Below, in pieces: positions 36,215 to 48,145 of a stretch of DNA of 64,000 bases. The stretch comes from Typhlomys cinereus (lineage: Eukaryota; Chordata; Mammalia; Rodentia; Platacanthomyidae): NCBI GenBank assembly GCA_023101885.1, contig JALPQD010000053.1, positions 5,024,447 through 5,088,446 on the forward strand, written 5' to 3'. A program made the position numbers and the translations under genes. Numbering within the stretch: position 1 is the stretch's first letter; each line of letters starts with the position of its first letter. The notes beneath the pieces were generated by a model. That model made no database searches and was not told where the DNA came from. It was given only the letters and a program-made list of their open reading frames with translations.

Positions 36215-36530
36215 ATAAGGAGTTAGTACATGTATTTATGTGTGAGTGAATGCATGTGCTCATGTGTTTCCATGTGTGTGTGGAGGCCTGAGGCCTTGTT
36301 CATCATCCCAACTTATGTTTTTGAGGATAGATTTCTATCCAGCCCCAAGCTTGTCTATAGGAGCAGCTGGGTGAGCTAGTATGCTCTTGGCATTCCTGTC
36401 TTGGGTCTTCTGCTGCTGAAATTGCCAATGTGCCATTATACTCACATGGCATTTGTGGGAGATCTGGAAAATCAAGCTGAACTTTGGTCATCTGATTTGT
36501 ATTTTAGCTACTGAGCAATCTCCTCATGTC
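36215..36530 (-). repeat. Diverged tRNA-derived SINE (RSINE1/B4-like)
   Basis: On plus, a GTGTGAGTGAATGCATGTGC tail, 'gtgtggaggcctgaggcc', 'tttttgaggatagatttc' and 'gctactgagcaatctcc', a degenerate reverse-complement tRNA-like head. Confidence 0.5.
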
Positions 36531-37384
36531 CCTGATAGAATTTCTATCTAGCACACTATGAGATATGGTTACTAATGAGGAAGCTGGAAACAGAAGTCAT
36601 CAGAATTGAAAGCTTGTCATAAGTCACCAAGAAGGTCACTCATGGTCTACCCTGTGCCTCCTGCAGCCTGAGCATGAAGCTTTCTGGTTTAAATGCATCA
36701 CAGTTGCCCGCAGCATCAAACAGTAAGCAGTGATGACTATTAACAGAAGATATGACTCAAATGGTAAGTTTTCTCAATCCATTGTAAAGAAGACAACCTA
36801 ATACAAGAATGACAGACTAAGCCATAGGATAATACAGTAAGAAAGTGAAAATAAAATCATAAATAAAATAAATTTGTTTATTATTAATAATAAAGTAAGA
36901 AAGAATTGGATACACGATTGGTGACTTTGCTGGAGAAAAAGTAAAAATGAAAACTAGTGTAAAAGTGTCACTCTGAGTCACACACATAAGACACATAGGC
37001 ATATGCATGCAACCCCCAACATATACATGACAATGGAACAAAGCACAAATGTCTGCATGAGGATTGACAATCAGAATCAGAGTGAGTAAATCAATTTTGG
37101 ATGTACAGACCCTCATTACATAAAGCCACCATCATGATGAAAGAGGCTTGTTCTTACCTAGGGTGGAAGAGCAGTCACCTGACGTGGTACAGTTCTCACT
37201 AGCCCACCAATCGCAGACATTGCCGGGATGCTACATCTGCCCACTGTTGCTCATTCCTATGCCCATGACTCACTTGACCTTCTTTTCTAGATTCTTGTGT
37301 TCTATGTAGGCATCTGTCCAGTTGCTTTTACACCATGCTGCAAGCCATATCAATGCTCCTAAATAATAACCCTAGTTGAAGGCA
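36531..37384. other. Intronic sequence without recognised features
   Basis: AT-rich. The 99-codon open frame at 36817-37116 (-) has no known domain. Confidence 0.45.
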
Positions 37385-37605
37385 GAACATCTAGAAAGAT
37401 GGCTCAGGGATGAATACTGTGCCTCTCATAAGCAGAAGATCCTAAAGTTGGGTTTCTGGTCCCACGTAAAAATCACCAGGCAGAAAGGAGGCCTGTGCTT
37501 CCAGACCTAATGGGAATGCCAGAGGGAAGCAAAAAGGAGGTAGAAGCGATCCAAGGTGGTTCCTGAAGTCACCCTTATACCTCCACATGGACACACACAC
37601 AAATA
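37385..37605 (+). repeat. Older B2/DIP-type SINE
   Basis: 'agaacatctagaaagatggctcag', 'tcataagcagaagatcc', 'gtcccacgtaaaaatcacc', 'gtagaagcgatccaaggtgg' and a short ACACACACA tail. Confidence 0.72.
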
Positions 37606-37801
37606 GTTAATTGAGTCACTCATATTAAAAAATAAAATAAAATCAAGAGCTTCTCAATGCTACTTGAAAAGGCAACCATGGCCTTTTGGATGCCTCCAGC
37701 ATCCCTTGCTAACCTCACGCCTCCACCTGTTACAGCCCCATGAAAATGCTCAAATGCCCCCTTCTTGGGGTTCTTACACCTGATGATCTTCTGCAGGAAG
37801 C

Positions 37802-37940
37802 CAGTCTTCCCTGTGCAGTCTTCCCTGTGCAGTCTTCCCTGTGCAGTCTTCCCTGTGCAGTCTTCCCTGTGCAGTCTTCCCTGTGCAGTCTTCCCTGTGC
37901 AGTCTTCCCTGTGCAGTCTACCCTGTGCAGTCTTTCTAGC
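37802..37940. repeat. 14-bp minisatellite, about 9.5 units
   Basis: The unit CAGTCTTCCCTGTG is repeated perfectly eight times (37802-37913), then once with one change (CAGTCTACCCTGTG), then a partial unit. The period is not a multiple of three, so several frames on both strands stay open. The 'proteins' across it are artefacts of the array. Confidence 0.97.
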
Positions 37941-39209
37941 TCAGATCTCACCCACCCTTCAAAGCTACAGCCCAGGCTCTGCCTCTACCTCTGGCTGTGT
38001 AGGAAGTGTTTGCTGTCTCACAGAATCTCACAGCGCCTTGCTTCCTCTCCCTCGCATAGAACTTACCACTTTCAACCTTGAGTTCAGTGATTCTTGTGAC
38101 TTCTCCACATGATATAATGAAGGATAAGTTCTTTGGGACAACAAAGGTTCTGCACATCTTTGTTTCCCTCCTGTGACTAGTCTCACATATGTCCATGTAT
38201 GCACCTCACATGCACAGCCATGTCTGCAGAATGAATGCTCCATCACAACAAACCGTACTCTAATTTCCTGTTTCCTCTTTTATACTCTTTTCATGGTCTA
38301 CTTTTTAAATTTTGTATCATTAGGTTGACATCTTCCATCACTAGGCAGTAGACATAAAAGGAAGTAAAAAGGAAGAAAAAGAAGAGGGGTGTAAAGATGA
38401 CAGTAGACCCTATTTCTGGGTCTTCCCTCCATACTCATGATCATGAATAAACATTGCTATAATATGCAAAAGAGGACAGAGCATGAGCAGAGGGGCCCAG
38501 GGACGGGCTGAGGGGAAGGGGCTGCTCTTCATGCCATGAAGACAGACAGAAGTCCCGTAAGGATATTTACTGACTGAACATCCATTGATGACAAAAATGA
38601 GATCAATAGAAAGAAAGTGTGGAAATAAATATCGGTGGCCAACTGTTATATATTTGCAGGACCCAAAGTAGTGGAATGTAGATCCATCAATGACAAGAGA
38701 TGACTGGGTCCACATCAGAGACAGGAAATGAGTGGTCGTGAGAACGCAATACTTGTTATGATTAAGTACACACAGACCATTTGTCATGCTCAGATGTGAA
38801 ATTTATTTTAGAAGTCTAAACTAGCTAAAATTTCATTTCTATTGTAATTACAGTGGCCCAGGATCCTCTAGAAAGGATGAAGCAGAAAGATATCTGACAA
38901 GAGTAGTAAGATTCAAACTATTAATAATAATTTCATTTAATAAACGGTTAGTGTCAATCATTCTTCCTAGAAAGAATAATAAGCTTACTATTTACTTAGT
39001 ACCCTTACTACTCACACAATGAATAAGTGAAATATGCACGTCGTGTTTATTAAGCTCTATGCTCTTTGAAAGGCACAGGAAGCTAACTGTTTTCTGACAT
39101 GGTCTTTGCCTGTGAGCACATGTAACATTCATATATGAGCACACACTAGTATGCAAAGAAAGTGTTCAGACTCAGTAATGATCCACCAAATTAGTAATAG
39201 CAAAAAGAT
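37941..39209. other. Intronic sequence without recognised features
   Basis: The open frame at 38410-38787 (-) shows no known domain. The remainder is unique-looking. Confidence 0.45.
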
Positions 39210-39545
39210 CATGTAGCAGTCTGGGAAGATGGTGCAATCAGTAATGTGCTTGTCATACAAGCATAAGGATCTGCCTTATCTTTCCAGCATCCACACAAAA
39301 ACTTAGGCACAGAGTCACTTGCCTGCAATCCCAGGCAACTGGGGAGGCAGAAACAATAAACTCCTGGGGTTCGCTGCTCAGTCTATCTAGCTGAATTAGT
39401 GAGGTTCAGTGAGGACCATGTACCAAGAAAAATTTTAAAAGGTAGATAAGACATTGAGAAAAAGGTACCTGATATCAACCTCTGGCTTCTACATACACTT
39501 TCACATACATGTTCACATACACATGGACATAGGTGCATATTTCAT
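39210..39545 (+). repeat. B3-like SINE, near full length
   Basis: 'gtctgggaagatggtgcaatc', 'gtgcttgtcatacaagcataagg', 'cctgcaatcccaggcaactggggagg', 'ctagctgaattagtgaggttcagtg' and 'atatcaacctctggcttctac' cover the whole B3 order. Confidence 0.8.
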
Positions 39546-39581
39546 AAAAAGATGACATCATGATAGGCATGCATCAATAAT

Positions 39582-39582
<1 letters not shown>

Positions 39583-39618
<36 letters not shown>
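39583..39618. repeat. (TATC)9 microsatellite
   Basis: Nine uninterrupted tetranucleotide units directly after the B3-like SINE. Confidence 0.95.
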
Positions 39619-40163
39619 ATTTTCTCTCAATATAAAATATTGAGAAAAAAGCTAACAAGTAAATAATACACCTACACAAGATCCCAGAGAAAAGTTGCTA
39701 TGCCAACATATTTCTATCAGTGGCATGGGGGGGGGCAGCCCAGCACTGTGGCATTGCTGAGTTCCTTTTCCCCTAGGGGACTCCACTAAGGTTTGACTGG
39801 ATCCTTGACTAGGCCTCAAAAAATATTTTCAGGATGAATCAGAATGAAGCAAAGTCAACAAGCTTACTAAATAGAGACAGGCACAGCATACACATTTAAA
39901 TACTAAATCCTAAGCCATTTAATGAAAGATTTACAGAATAAGGACACGTAAGTATAAGATACGTGTGCAGCCTCTCAAGAGAAGAATTTGTACTTAGGTG
40001 TCTGTACAATGGCCACACATATGATTTCAATGCATTTCAAGTTACATTGCAATTTACAGCAGGTTTTGAAGATTAAGTGGAAGCTATAAGAATAAAGTTT
40101 AAAAATGAAGAAAAACATATATGCTGGTTTACTTATTTTTATTATCTTTAAGAATTACCTTAG

Positions 40164-40440
40164 GGGGAATGGAGAGATGGCTCAGGGGTTAAGCATCTGC
40201 CTTGAAAGCAAGAGGACCAGAGTTTGGGTCCAGATCCCACATAAAAATGCTGGACGGAAATAGTAGGGGTCTGTACTTCTGGCCCTGGAAGACAGAGTCT
40301 GGAAAACCCCAGAATAAAGCAAAAAGGAGGCTGAGCAATCCAAGATGATTTCTAGCACAATCTTTGGGCTGCCACAGGTATACACAGGTGATACACACAC
40401 ACACACACACAAGATAAATATACACACCAAAAATAAATAC
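40164..40440 (+). mobile_element. B2/DIP-type SINE with target duplication
   Basis: The head GGGGAATGGAGAGATGGCTC, 'taagcatctgccttgaaagc', 'ctggccctggaagacag' and an AC tail. AATTACCTT recurs at 40153-40161 and 40441-40449, extended by matching G's with one change, consistent with a target duplication of about 12 bp. Confidence 0.82.
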
Positions 40441-40449
40441 AATTACCTT

Positions 40450-41944
40450 GGGAAAATGAAATTAAAAGGTGGCTTTCATTAGGTGTATTGCTTAGATTTA
40501 GGAACAAGAAAGGTTTGCTAACATAATGCATTTCAATGCCAGCATTCTGGCCTTTAGTAAGCACAGTTTGTGGTTTTAAAACATTCTTATTTGAGATGTC
40601 TTTGGGCAGAGGCACTCCATCTCTGCAGGCCATTTTGGCTTAATCAGTTGTATTGAAGTTTCCGACCCTAGTCAGATTCCCAGAGGGGGACTTCTTAATC
40701 CACTCCCTTAATTTTCTTCTCTATCTGACCTCATTTTGGCCAGGAACTGTAATTTAAATAAATCTTGTTACAACTGGCAAGTGAACATAATTCATAATGT
40801 CATCAATAGCAATAAGTGTCCATATTAAGTGGACATTGATTTTGTTGCTCATGGGATGTACTATTTGGATATACGATGAGAAACTCGAGGGAGACACAGA
40901 CGGATCACAGAGCAGACACCATGTGTTAATGGTGGGGCAGGTGCCAGGTTCATTTCCAAATCTTGCTTACATTCTGAAAATGAAGACACACTTTAGGAAA
41001 CTCCTGGCCACAGCCAACCTCTGAGCGATGCTCCTCACTCCCTTAAAACAAGCTGTATACTTCTCCAGCTTCATCCTCAGCCTCTGAAAAGGTTATCACA
41101 GGAGATATTCTATGATGCATCTTGATGGAGTTCTATTGAAATGCATCGTTTTATCCTCTGGAGAACTGATGTGACTGGAATACAGACACAGGACTGTCCG
41201 TGTTTCAATCAAAACACTGAAAGTGAAGGAACCCAATGGCCAGGACCATAACGGGAGTCTTCAGAGAAGTGCAGCACAGGTCATTTGATGCTCTGAGTCT
41301 TTGCAGCCATTTGAAAACATAGGGATGCTTTCCATCATGGCCATCATCTCTACCACAGCATAGTAGCCGAGGCCACGCTGATGCTGCTTATAACACGAGG
41401 CCAGGCCAGGGGGAGGCCTCATGTGTGGGGACTCATTCCAGTCTTGACATGTGAGTGGTCTCACGTGCCAGTCCTCCTAAGACCAAGGCACCTGCATGGG
41501 GCTCACGTACATGACCTCCCAGGCCCCATCAAGATGTCTACCCACTGCCCCAGAAGCTCAACTCCGAACCTCTCCGAAGGGCTTCCGGGTCACATTTGGG
41601 ACTGGCAACGGCTTGGACTAATTGTCACAAGAGCCTCGCGGGTAGAAAACAGTCCTAGGTTAGAGTTCAACAAAGCCACCAAAGGATCATCTGCTTCAGC
41701 CGTTACTCTGAGCCCTTTTTGCAGCTACCTTCCTGGTAATGTGATGCCCACTCTCCTACAGCCTAGGACGAGGTGAGGAAACTTCTCCTTGCATGGACAC
41801 TGAGATTTGGGGAAATGAAGTGATATGCTCAGAATGTGCCACTGTTTTTTTTAATCCAAGGTGCATACTTTATGCAGCATGTGTTCTGGGATCTGGATTT
41901 CCTGACTAGCCAATTAAACCAGGAAGCACATTGGGTATATAATG
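40450..41944. other. Intronic sequence without recognised features
   Basis: 41.2-41.8 kb is GC-richer, with open frames on both strands (41381-41776 + is 131 codons). No domain recognised. Confidence 0.45.
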
Positions 41945-42075
41945 AGTTCAAGGCCAGGATGATATACATCTATAATTTTAGCACTTGGGTGGTAGAGAAG
42001 ATCAGAAGTTCAAGGCCAGCCTGGACTATATGAGAACCTGTCTCAATCAATACGAATAAATAAGTAAATATAAAT
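41945..42075 (+). repeat. B1 (7SL-derived) SINE
   Basis: 'caaggccaggatgatatacatc', 'tttagcacttgggtggtag', 'aagttcaaggccagcctgg' and 'gagaacctgtctcaatca', with an AAATA-rich tail. Confidence 0.8.
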
Positions 42076-42702
42076 ATAAATATAAAAATTAATACCAAAT
42101 GAATAAAATGAACCAAAAGTTACCAAATGTCCACTATCTTCCCTTACCTCCCCCCAAAAAATCTCAATGCTCCAACATTTTAGAGCTGAAATATTTGCAT
42201 ATTTAAAATGAAAATTTTAGACTTTAACTCGCTTACTCTTGAAAGGTACATACTTAGGTAGCTCTTATAAACAAAATGAGTGGCAACTGCAGTAACAAGA
42301 TTTAAAATTTAAAAGACAAAACAATCTGACCACAAAACAAATGAGACTTTGATTAACAATTTTTAGATTTTCCTAAAGATCAAGTTACTCCAAACCATTG
42401 AAAGCTGTTAATAACAGATATCCAAAATATCAGCTTATTAGTTACTGCATTTATTTTATTGAAATATCAGATACATGTCTGATTACTGACAGAAAATCTT
42501 AAGTAAAGAGTATTTTTGGTCTTCAAAATATCTGAGTAACTAGAGCTATGATCCATTTCAGCTTACTTGCAGGTAACTAAACTTTGTTTTATAAATGCTT
42601 CTGTGAACTGTGTGTTAGATTAAAGCAACAGATAATTCTGGAAATGGTTCCTGTTTATCTACTCTGTCCCAACTCAACTATGATCAAAAACAGCAACCAC
42701 AG
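42076..42702. other. AT-rich intronic sequence
   Basis: Nothing supportable seen. Confidence 0.45.
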
Positions 42703-42985
42703 GGTTGGGGAAATGGCTCAGGGGTGAAAGCCATTGTCTTGAAAACAAAAAGACCTGAGTTCAAATCCTAAGGTCCCACAGAAAAATGCCAATTGGAAAT
42801 AACTGTGGCCTACGTTTCCAGCCCTGGCAGGCAGAGCCCGGAAAATCCCAGAGCAAAGCAATACGGAGATAAATCAATTCAGGATGATTTCCTAAATCAC
42901 CCTTGGGACTCCACAGGCACACACACTCACGTGTCTTCTTGTATACATACCTGCACACACATGTGTGTGCACACATCCCCACCTA
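42703..42985 (+). repeat. B2/DIP-type SINE
   Basis: GGGTTGGGGAAATGGCTCAG, 'gacctgagttcaaatcctaagg', 'tccagccctggcaggcagagcc' and a CACACACTCACG/CACACACATGTG tail. Confidence 0.78.
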
Positions 42986-43517
42986 CAGAAACAGTAGCAA
43001 CAATAAAGACCATTTCATCTACCTTAATACCATGAATTTAGAGGGGTATTTTCACATCATACAATGAAAAAGTTGCAATAGTGTCTACATAATTTTGAAT
43101 TTCAGATATATTTACAGGTTAATGAATATACTTTGAGATATACATATTTTAATAATGTAATAGGCTACTGAAGGCAGTACCATGAGAAAGCAATAGGATT
43201 TTAGCCTACCATAACCCTGTAAACCATTTCTTATAAATTATCTACTTTATTATTCTGTGTACAGATTCTTATGTAAATTGAAAATATTTGCTGTGACCTG
43301 TATTTAAGCATCTTTCTTTTTCTTTTGCAAAAATGAAACGGATTTTACGTGCTTGCGTCAAGCAGCCATTAAGCCGTTTTTACTGTCTCTGCTTTGTTTT
43401 CTGTAGTTAATACCTTCATCTAATTCTGTTTATATTCTGAAAGCTAGAATCATGCCTTTAATATCCCATTTTTCAAATAAATCTTCTGGTTTACTACAAA
43501 AATACAACAAAACTACA
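42986..43517. other. Intronic sequence without recognised features
   Basis: Nothing supportable seen. Confidence 0.45.
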
Positions 43518-43620
43518 GGCTGGAGATGTACAGCCATGTAGAGAACTTACCTAGCATGTGGTAAGGCTGTGAAGTTGATGCACAGCACCACCAATAAACA
43601 AACAAATGATAACAACAAGA
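43518..43620 (+). repeat. ID SINE (tRNA-Ala-like)
   Basis: GGCTGGAGATGTACAGCCATG, 'agagaacttacctagcatgtgg' and 'gatgcacagcacc' give the ID body of about 73 bp, followed by an AATAAACAAACAAATG tail. Confidence 0.78.
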
Positions 43621-44011
43621 ACATGAATGTAAGGTTTAGATATCCATCTGGCTATTCAAAACCTTTCCCAAGTGAGAGCCACCATTTGACCCCTGAGGGC
43701 TGTCATTTTTTCCTACAAGCTGCTGAAAGAGACTGTGACTCAATACTCCTCTATCATGTTCCCAGGAGGACGAGGAGAAAAGAACAGGTGCTGTAGAAGC
43801 TCATCCTAAGCATGAAATTTCTTTGCAATCTATTGTTTGAGCTTTGCAAAAAAAAGCATGGCAAAGCTGCATTTTGACTTGGTAGCATGCTAGTTTTAAT
43901 GAAAACAATTATTTTATGTTATTTATCGTCAGGGTAAGTGATGCTCTCAGATGATACACCATGATTATAGTTCCATGAAGCACTGACTGTCAAAACAGTG
44001 AGTGCTATTTT

Positions 44012-44260
44012 GGAGTTAGAGAGATGATTCAGAGGTTTAAACCCTGCCTCAAAAACAAAAGGGACTGAGTGTGGATCCCTGATCCCATGTAAAAGTGGAG
44101 GCAGCCTGCACTTTCCACTCTGGAAGGTGGAGCCTGGGAGATCCCAGGATGCAATGAGGATAGAGAAGTAATCCGGGATGATTCCCAGAGTTCCCTTTGT
44201 CCTCCACAGACATGTATGGTGCCCTCTGATACACACAGACATAGACACAGACACACAGAC

Positions 44261-44291
<31 letters not shown>

Positions 44292-44331
44292 GGCAGGCAG
44301 GCAGGCAGGCAGGCAAGCAGGCAGGTAGGCA

Positions 44332-44366
<35 letters not shown>
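44012..44366 (+). repeat. B2/DIP-type SINE with compound tetranucleotide tail
   Basis: The head GGAGTTAGAGAGATGATTCAG, 'ccctgcctcaaaaacaaaag', 'cactctggaaggtggagcc', then a long compound microsatellite tail. Confidence 0.8.
44261..44364. repeat. Compound (ACAG)n-(GGCA)n-(AC)n microsatellite
   Basis: ACAG units to about 44290, GGCA units with two variant units to about 44331, then AC repeats to 44364, all within the SINE tail. Confidence 0.95.
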
Positions 44367-44367
<1 letters not shown>

Positions 44368-44514
44368 GACATTAAGGGAGAGATGTTTTTAATGCAGTAG
44401 AATTTCATAAGTCCATATTCTTAAGACACTTTGGGCCTCATTTTCAACAGCTTTCTGGAGGTATGAGTGACATATTTTATTTTGTTTACAGACAAGTTTG
44501 CATCCCAGCTTATC

Positions 44515-44603
44515 CAGAACTTATAAGCTACAAATTGCAGCAATCCTGTTTTAGCCTTCTAAAAACTGGGATTACAGGCTTGTGCATCTCCACCCAGGTT
44601 AAT
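44515..44603 (-). repeat. B1-like SINE fragment
   Basis: On plus, 'cctgttttagccttctaaaaactgggattacaggcttgtgcatctccacccagg' (read in parts) is the reverse complement of a B1 5' half. Confidence 0.6.
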
Positions 44604-44768
44604 GGCTTAGCTTTGACAATGACATATTGACAAGAGCAAGTAAGCTCTTCTGTACAAAGGGGTATGTGTCTTCTCCTCCACTGATCTCGCCTAAATGCTT
44701 CCCCAATTCATTCATAAGGCCAGAGGACTTAAAAAAATAAATAAAGAGCTCTTTCTTCAAAAAGGAAT

Positions 44769-45032
44769 ACTGGATCAGAGAGATGACTTAGCAGTTAAGC
44801 CTCCTCACAAGCAGAAGGTCCTGAGTTTGCATCCTGGATCTCATGTAAAAATGCCAGGTGGAAAGGGTGGTGCCCTGTACTTCTGGTTTCAGAAGGCAGA
44901 GCCTGGGAAACTCCAGAGCAAAGCAAGGAGAGGTAGAAGGAATCCAGGTGACTCCGGAAATCACTCTTGGGCCTCCACTCCGATACACACGGACACACAC
45001 AGAGACACACATACACAGACACACATGCAAAA
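44769..45032 (+). repeat. B2/DIP-type SINE
   Basis: ACTGGATCAGAGAGATGACTT, 'gttaagcctcctcacaagcag', 'cagaaggcagagcctggg' and the tail 'acacacggacacacacagag'. Confidence 0.78.
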
Positions 45033-45519
45033 ATAATGAAAGATTTATCTTTGACATTTTTCCAATTTGTTACATCTTCTACACCTTCCTATCTTGACAA
45101 TGAAGGACATTCCAACACATTGTTCCTTCTGATTTAATGAAATACATGGGCCAGACCCAAAGTACAAATACTTTGCAGTAATCAAAAAATAAACTTGTAA
45201 GAGAGATGAGAGCTAGGCCAAGTTCAACCCATTAGTTAATCATCTAACAGCTGAACACAGAGAGCCCTTTGGATTCTAAGTTCTGATTGAAATTCACAGA
45301 GTTTCTTATGACATAAAACTGACAGATTCAATCAATTTTATGCTTTAAGTTTCAGTTGCAATTTTTTCTAAAGTGAGCAATAGAATGAAAATAAAAATAT
45401 TACATTAGTTTCTATCAACAAGGGTGGAAGAACAGATACATCAAATATAGAGGGACTATATAATGCACACAGATATTGTCACTTGGCCTTAATAAATATT
45501 TAAAACATTTTTAAAAAAT
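45033..45519. other. Intronic sequence without recognised features
   Basis: Nothing supportable seen. Confidence 0.45.
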
Positions 45520-45690
45520 GTACTATATGTATTTATTTGAGAGGGGGGGAAAAAGGGGGAGCGCACATGCTATGGTGCACAGGTGGAGGTCAGAGGACAA
45601 TTTTCCAATTTGTGGGCTTCTGAGGGTTGAATTCAGACCACCAGGTTTGCAAGCCGACACCCTGATCTTGAAGCTATCTGGTTGGCCCTC
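45520..45690 (-). repeat. RSINE1/B4-like SINE
   Basis: On plus, 'gcacatgctatggtgcacagg', GGAGGTCAGAGGACAATTTT, 'ggttgaattcagaccacc' and 'gctatctggttggccc', the reverse of the family order. Confidence 0.68.
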
Positions 45691-46859
45691 AAATCATGTT
45701 CTGCCCCTTCCCGATTTTGTGCTGATGTCAAGGAAGTATTCACTTAGCTTTACCAAATTTCTTTATAGACAAGAAAAAAAATATCAATTTAGAATCTTGC
45801 ATGGAAGCAATCGCCAAAGTCCCAGCACTGTTCGCCTTTACCCAAGTAGACTCACTGGGAACCTGGAACTCTAGCGTTCTCCCTGGACAAACACAATGTG
45901 TCACAGGAATGCGGAACATGAAAAGGTGCTTTCCTAAACTACAGAATTTCAGTTTGTGCCTTTTAAGCCAGAAAACTCAGTGCATCAAAAAAAAAAAAAA
46001 AGTCAAGCATATTGCTTTTTTTTTCTTGATCACACTGCTGAGAGAAGAAAAATGCAAAAAAAAAGACATTGAAATATTAAATTGCTCTATATTGAAAATA
46101 CCATACAAAAGAAATGTTCAAGTTTGTGTAATGAAAGTTGAAAACAGTCCCAGTTCAGGGCAATCTACAGCTTAAAAATAAGGCTTAAGATTTGAATCAG
46201 CAGCGGCTCCCGAAACAAGGAGAAAAGGAACCGAGCGCTCTGTGGCACCCACACAGTTCTCCTGTAGTCATGCCACTTCAGAGATGAGACTGCTGTAGCA
46301 AAATGATGAATGCAGCATATAACAGGGCAAATATAAAACAAAAATGGCAGTAAATCAATGGTGACACCGCACCCCATTAAAATACAGTCAGTGGCACTTT
46401 GGGAAGAATGAAAATCTCCCTTCACTCAAAACCCTCAAGTGAACTTTGTGAGGGATGTTGCAATGCTAACCAAATCCAGCTCCTAATCTACAAACTTTTA
46501 AGTGTTGACAGTACTCCACAGATGGGAAATCTACAAGTGAAACTGGGTTCCCTACATGAAAGTATGTTATGAAGTCACCTTCGGGCTACGTGTATCACAT
46601 GCATGTGAAAGAGATGAATTTTCCTGCTCAGGTCTCATCTTTGGAGTTTGACTGTAGATACACAAGTACTCCAAACAAAACGCACCACCAGCATCAGCAA
46701 ACAAACAAGCAATAGCAACAACAACAAAAATTTGAAACAGGTCTGGTCCTGAGCATGCTGGAGTGGAGATATTCAACCTACAAGAAAAAATATGCAGGAG
46801 GACGTGCGTACACTGCGGGCACTTGATAAGGTTGCTGGTCTGCACAGAGAAGGAAGTTT
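45691..46859. other. Intronic sequence without recognised features
   Basis: Several A-run interruptions. The open frames 45801-46175 (+) and 46165-46425 (-) show no domain. Confidence 0.45.
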
Positions 46860-47035
46860 AGCTCTAGGCAGGAGAAAGAGAAAGAGATAGCAAGAGATAC
46901 AGAAAGAGAGAGAAAAGAGGGAAAGGGGAGTGGAAGAGAGGAGAAGAGGGGAAAGGAGAGAAAAGATGAGGAGAAAATGAAGGAGGAGGAGGAAGGGAGG
47001 GAGGAAAGGAAAGAGGAATAGAGGAGAGAAACAAC
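46860..47035. repeat. Homopurine (GA-rich) tract, about 170 bp
   Basis: The plus strand is almost only A and G across about 170 bases (a few T and C interruptions), made of GAGA, GGAA and GGGAGG words. On the transcribed strand it is a long CU tract. The Phe/Ser/Leu-rich open frames on minus are by-products. Confidence 0.9.
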
Positions 47036-47869
47036 ATATACAATGCACAAACAAGAGAAAGACAGTCAAGTAAGAACCAGAATCAAGACATGAGGCCTTT
47101 TTATATCATAATGGGAAGTTTGGAATTCATGATAACTAAGAGGAAGTGCTCTGTTGTCATTAACATGAAGAACAATAACACCAGACTTGTTTTGGAACTG
47201 TTATTCCAGTTACTCCGCAGCAAATGAATTACCAGGAGCCAAGATAATGAGCTGAGATGGTTAGGGGGTCTTGCCAGGAGTCTAAGTGGGGGACAGTGGG
47301 CAGCAATAGGTAAAAAGCCCTTGAATATGTAACGTGTTTTAGAAGAACACCTGGCAAGATTAGTTTTAGAGAAAGCTCTGTATTTGTATGCAAAGTCTTA
47401 CACGAAGAACTGAACAGTGGAAAAAATTATATTTATATGACAAAATTATAACAGAATCATGAAAGTATTGTTGTGTGTGGGAGGGCAGGTTTTATTGCCT
47501 GGTATTTAAGAACCCCCACCTGAGGGTCAGAACTCAATCCGCAGAGATTCCTGCCCTCCAGGCGGCTTACATTTTTTTTAATAAAGGAAGAAAGTAACAA
47601 ATAGAATGAGTATATGTAGAAGATACCAAGTGTCACACATAAAGAGAAAGTGACAGGGTGGGGGGACACAGGACAGAGAGATGGGGAGGCACCTTGGCAG
47701 TTGCAGGGTAGAGAAGGAGCTGTAAGGGCAGCCTTCCTAAAGAGCAGATTCCCGCCGTGAGTCTGAAAGGGGCGGGAGCTGAAGTGAGAGAAGTGCAGAC
47801 ATCGGCACTCAAGCTTGGGCAGATGTCTGGTGCTAGGGTTCTTATGCTGTTCCTTAAAGGCTTGGTCAC
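47036..47869. other. Intronic sequence without recognised features
   Basis: Nothing supportable seen. Confidence 0.4.
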
Positions 47870-48145
47870 CAGTCTACCCAGTCTTGGGAGATAGCAGGGT
47901 CCGGAAGTTCGATCACTGGGTTGTGCCCTGCCAGTGGGATATTAGAATGCTAAGCTCTTCTCTCTTGCTTCTGAGTCATGACGAAGTGAACAGGCCTCTC
48001 CACAGTATACTCCCACCATGACACCCACAGGATGGAAGTAACTGGGCCAAGTGTCTGGGAACTGAAACACTGACCCAAAATAATTTTTTTTCTTACTAGT
48101 TGATTATTTCAGTATTTTGTGACAATAGTCAAAAGGTGACAGTCA
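47870..48145 (+). repeat. MaLR-like solo LTR fragment
   Basis: 'ccgcccagtgg'-type start is absent, but 'gttgtgccctgccagtgggatatta', 'tcttgcttctgagtcatgacg', 'caccatgacacccacaggatgg' and 'ttcagtattttgtgacaatag' follow the LTR order. Confidence 0.55.

Noticed and set aside
37730..38112. Overlapping repetitive proteins on both strands
   Set aside because: They are translations of the 14-bp minisatellite in rotating frames.
39583..39618. CRISPR-like arrays at the tandem repeats
   Set aside because: Units are 2-14 bp without spacers. These are microsatellites and a minisatellite in a mammalian intron.
43919..44408. Cys/Leu/Ala/Pro-rich minus-strand open frames of 111-147 codons
   Set aside because: They arise from the compound ACAG/GGCA/AC microsatellite.
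46773..47069. A Phe/Ser/Leu-rich minus-strand frame
   Set aside because: It is a translation of the homopurine tract's complement.
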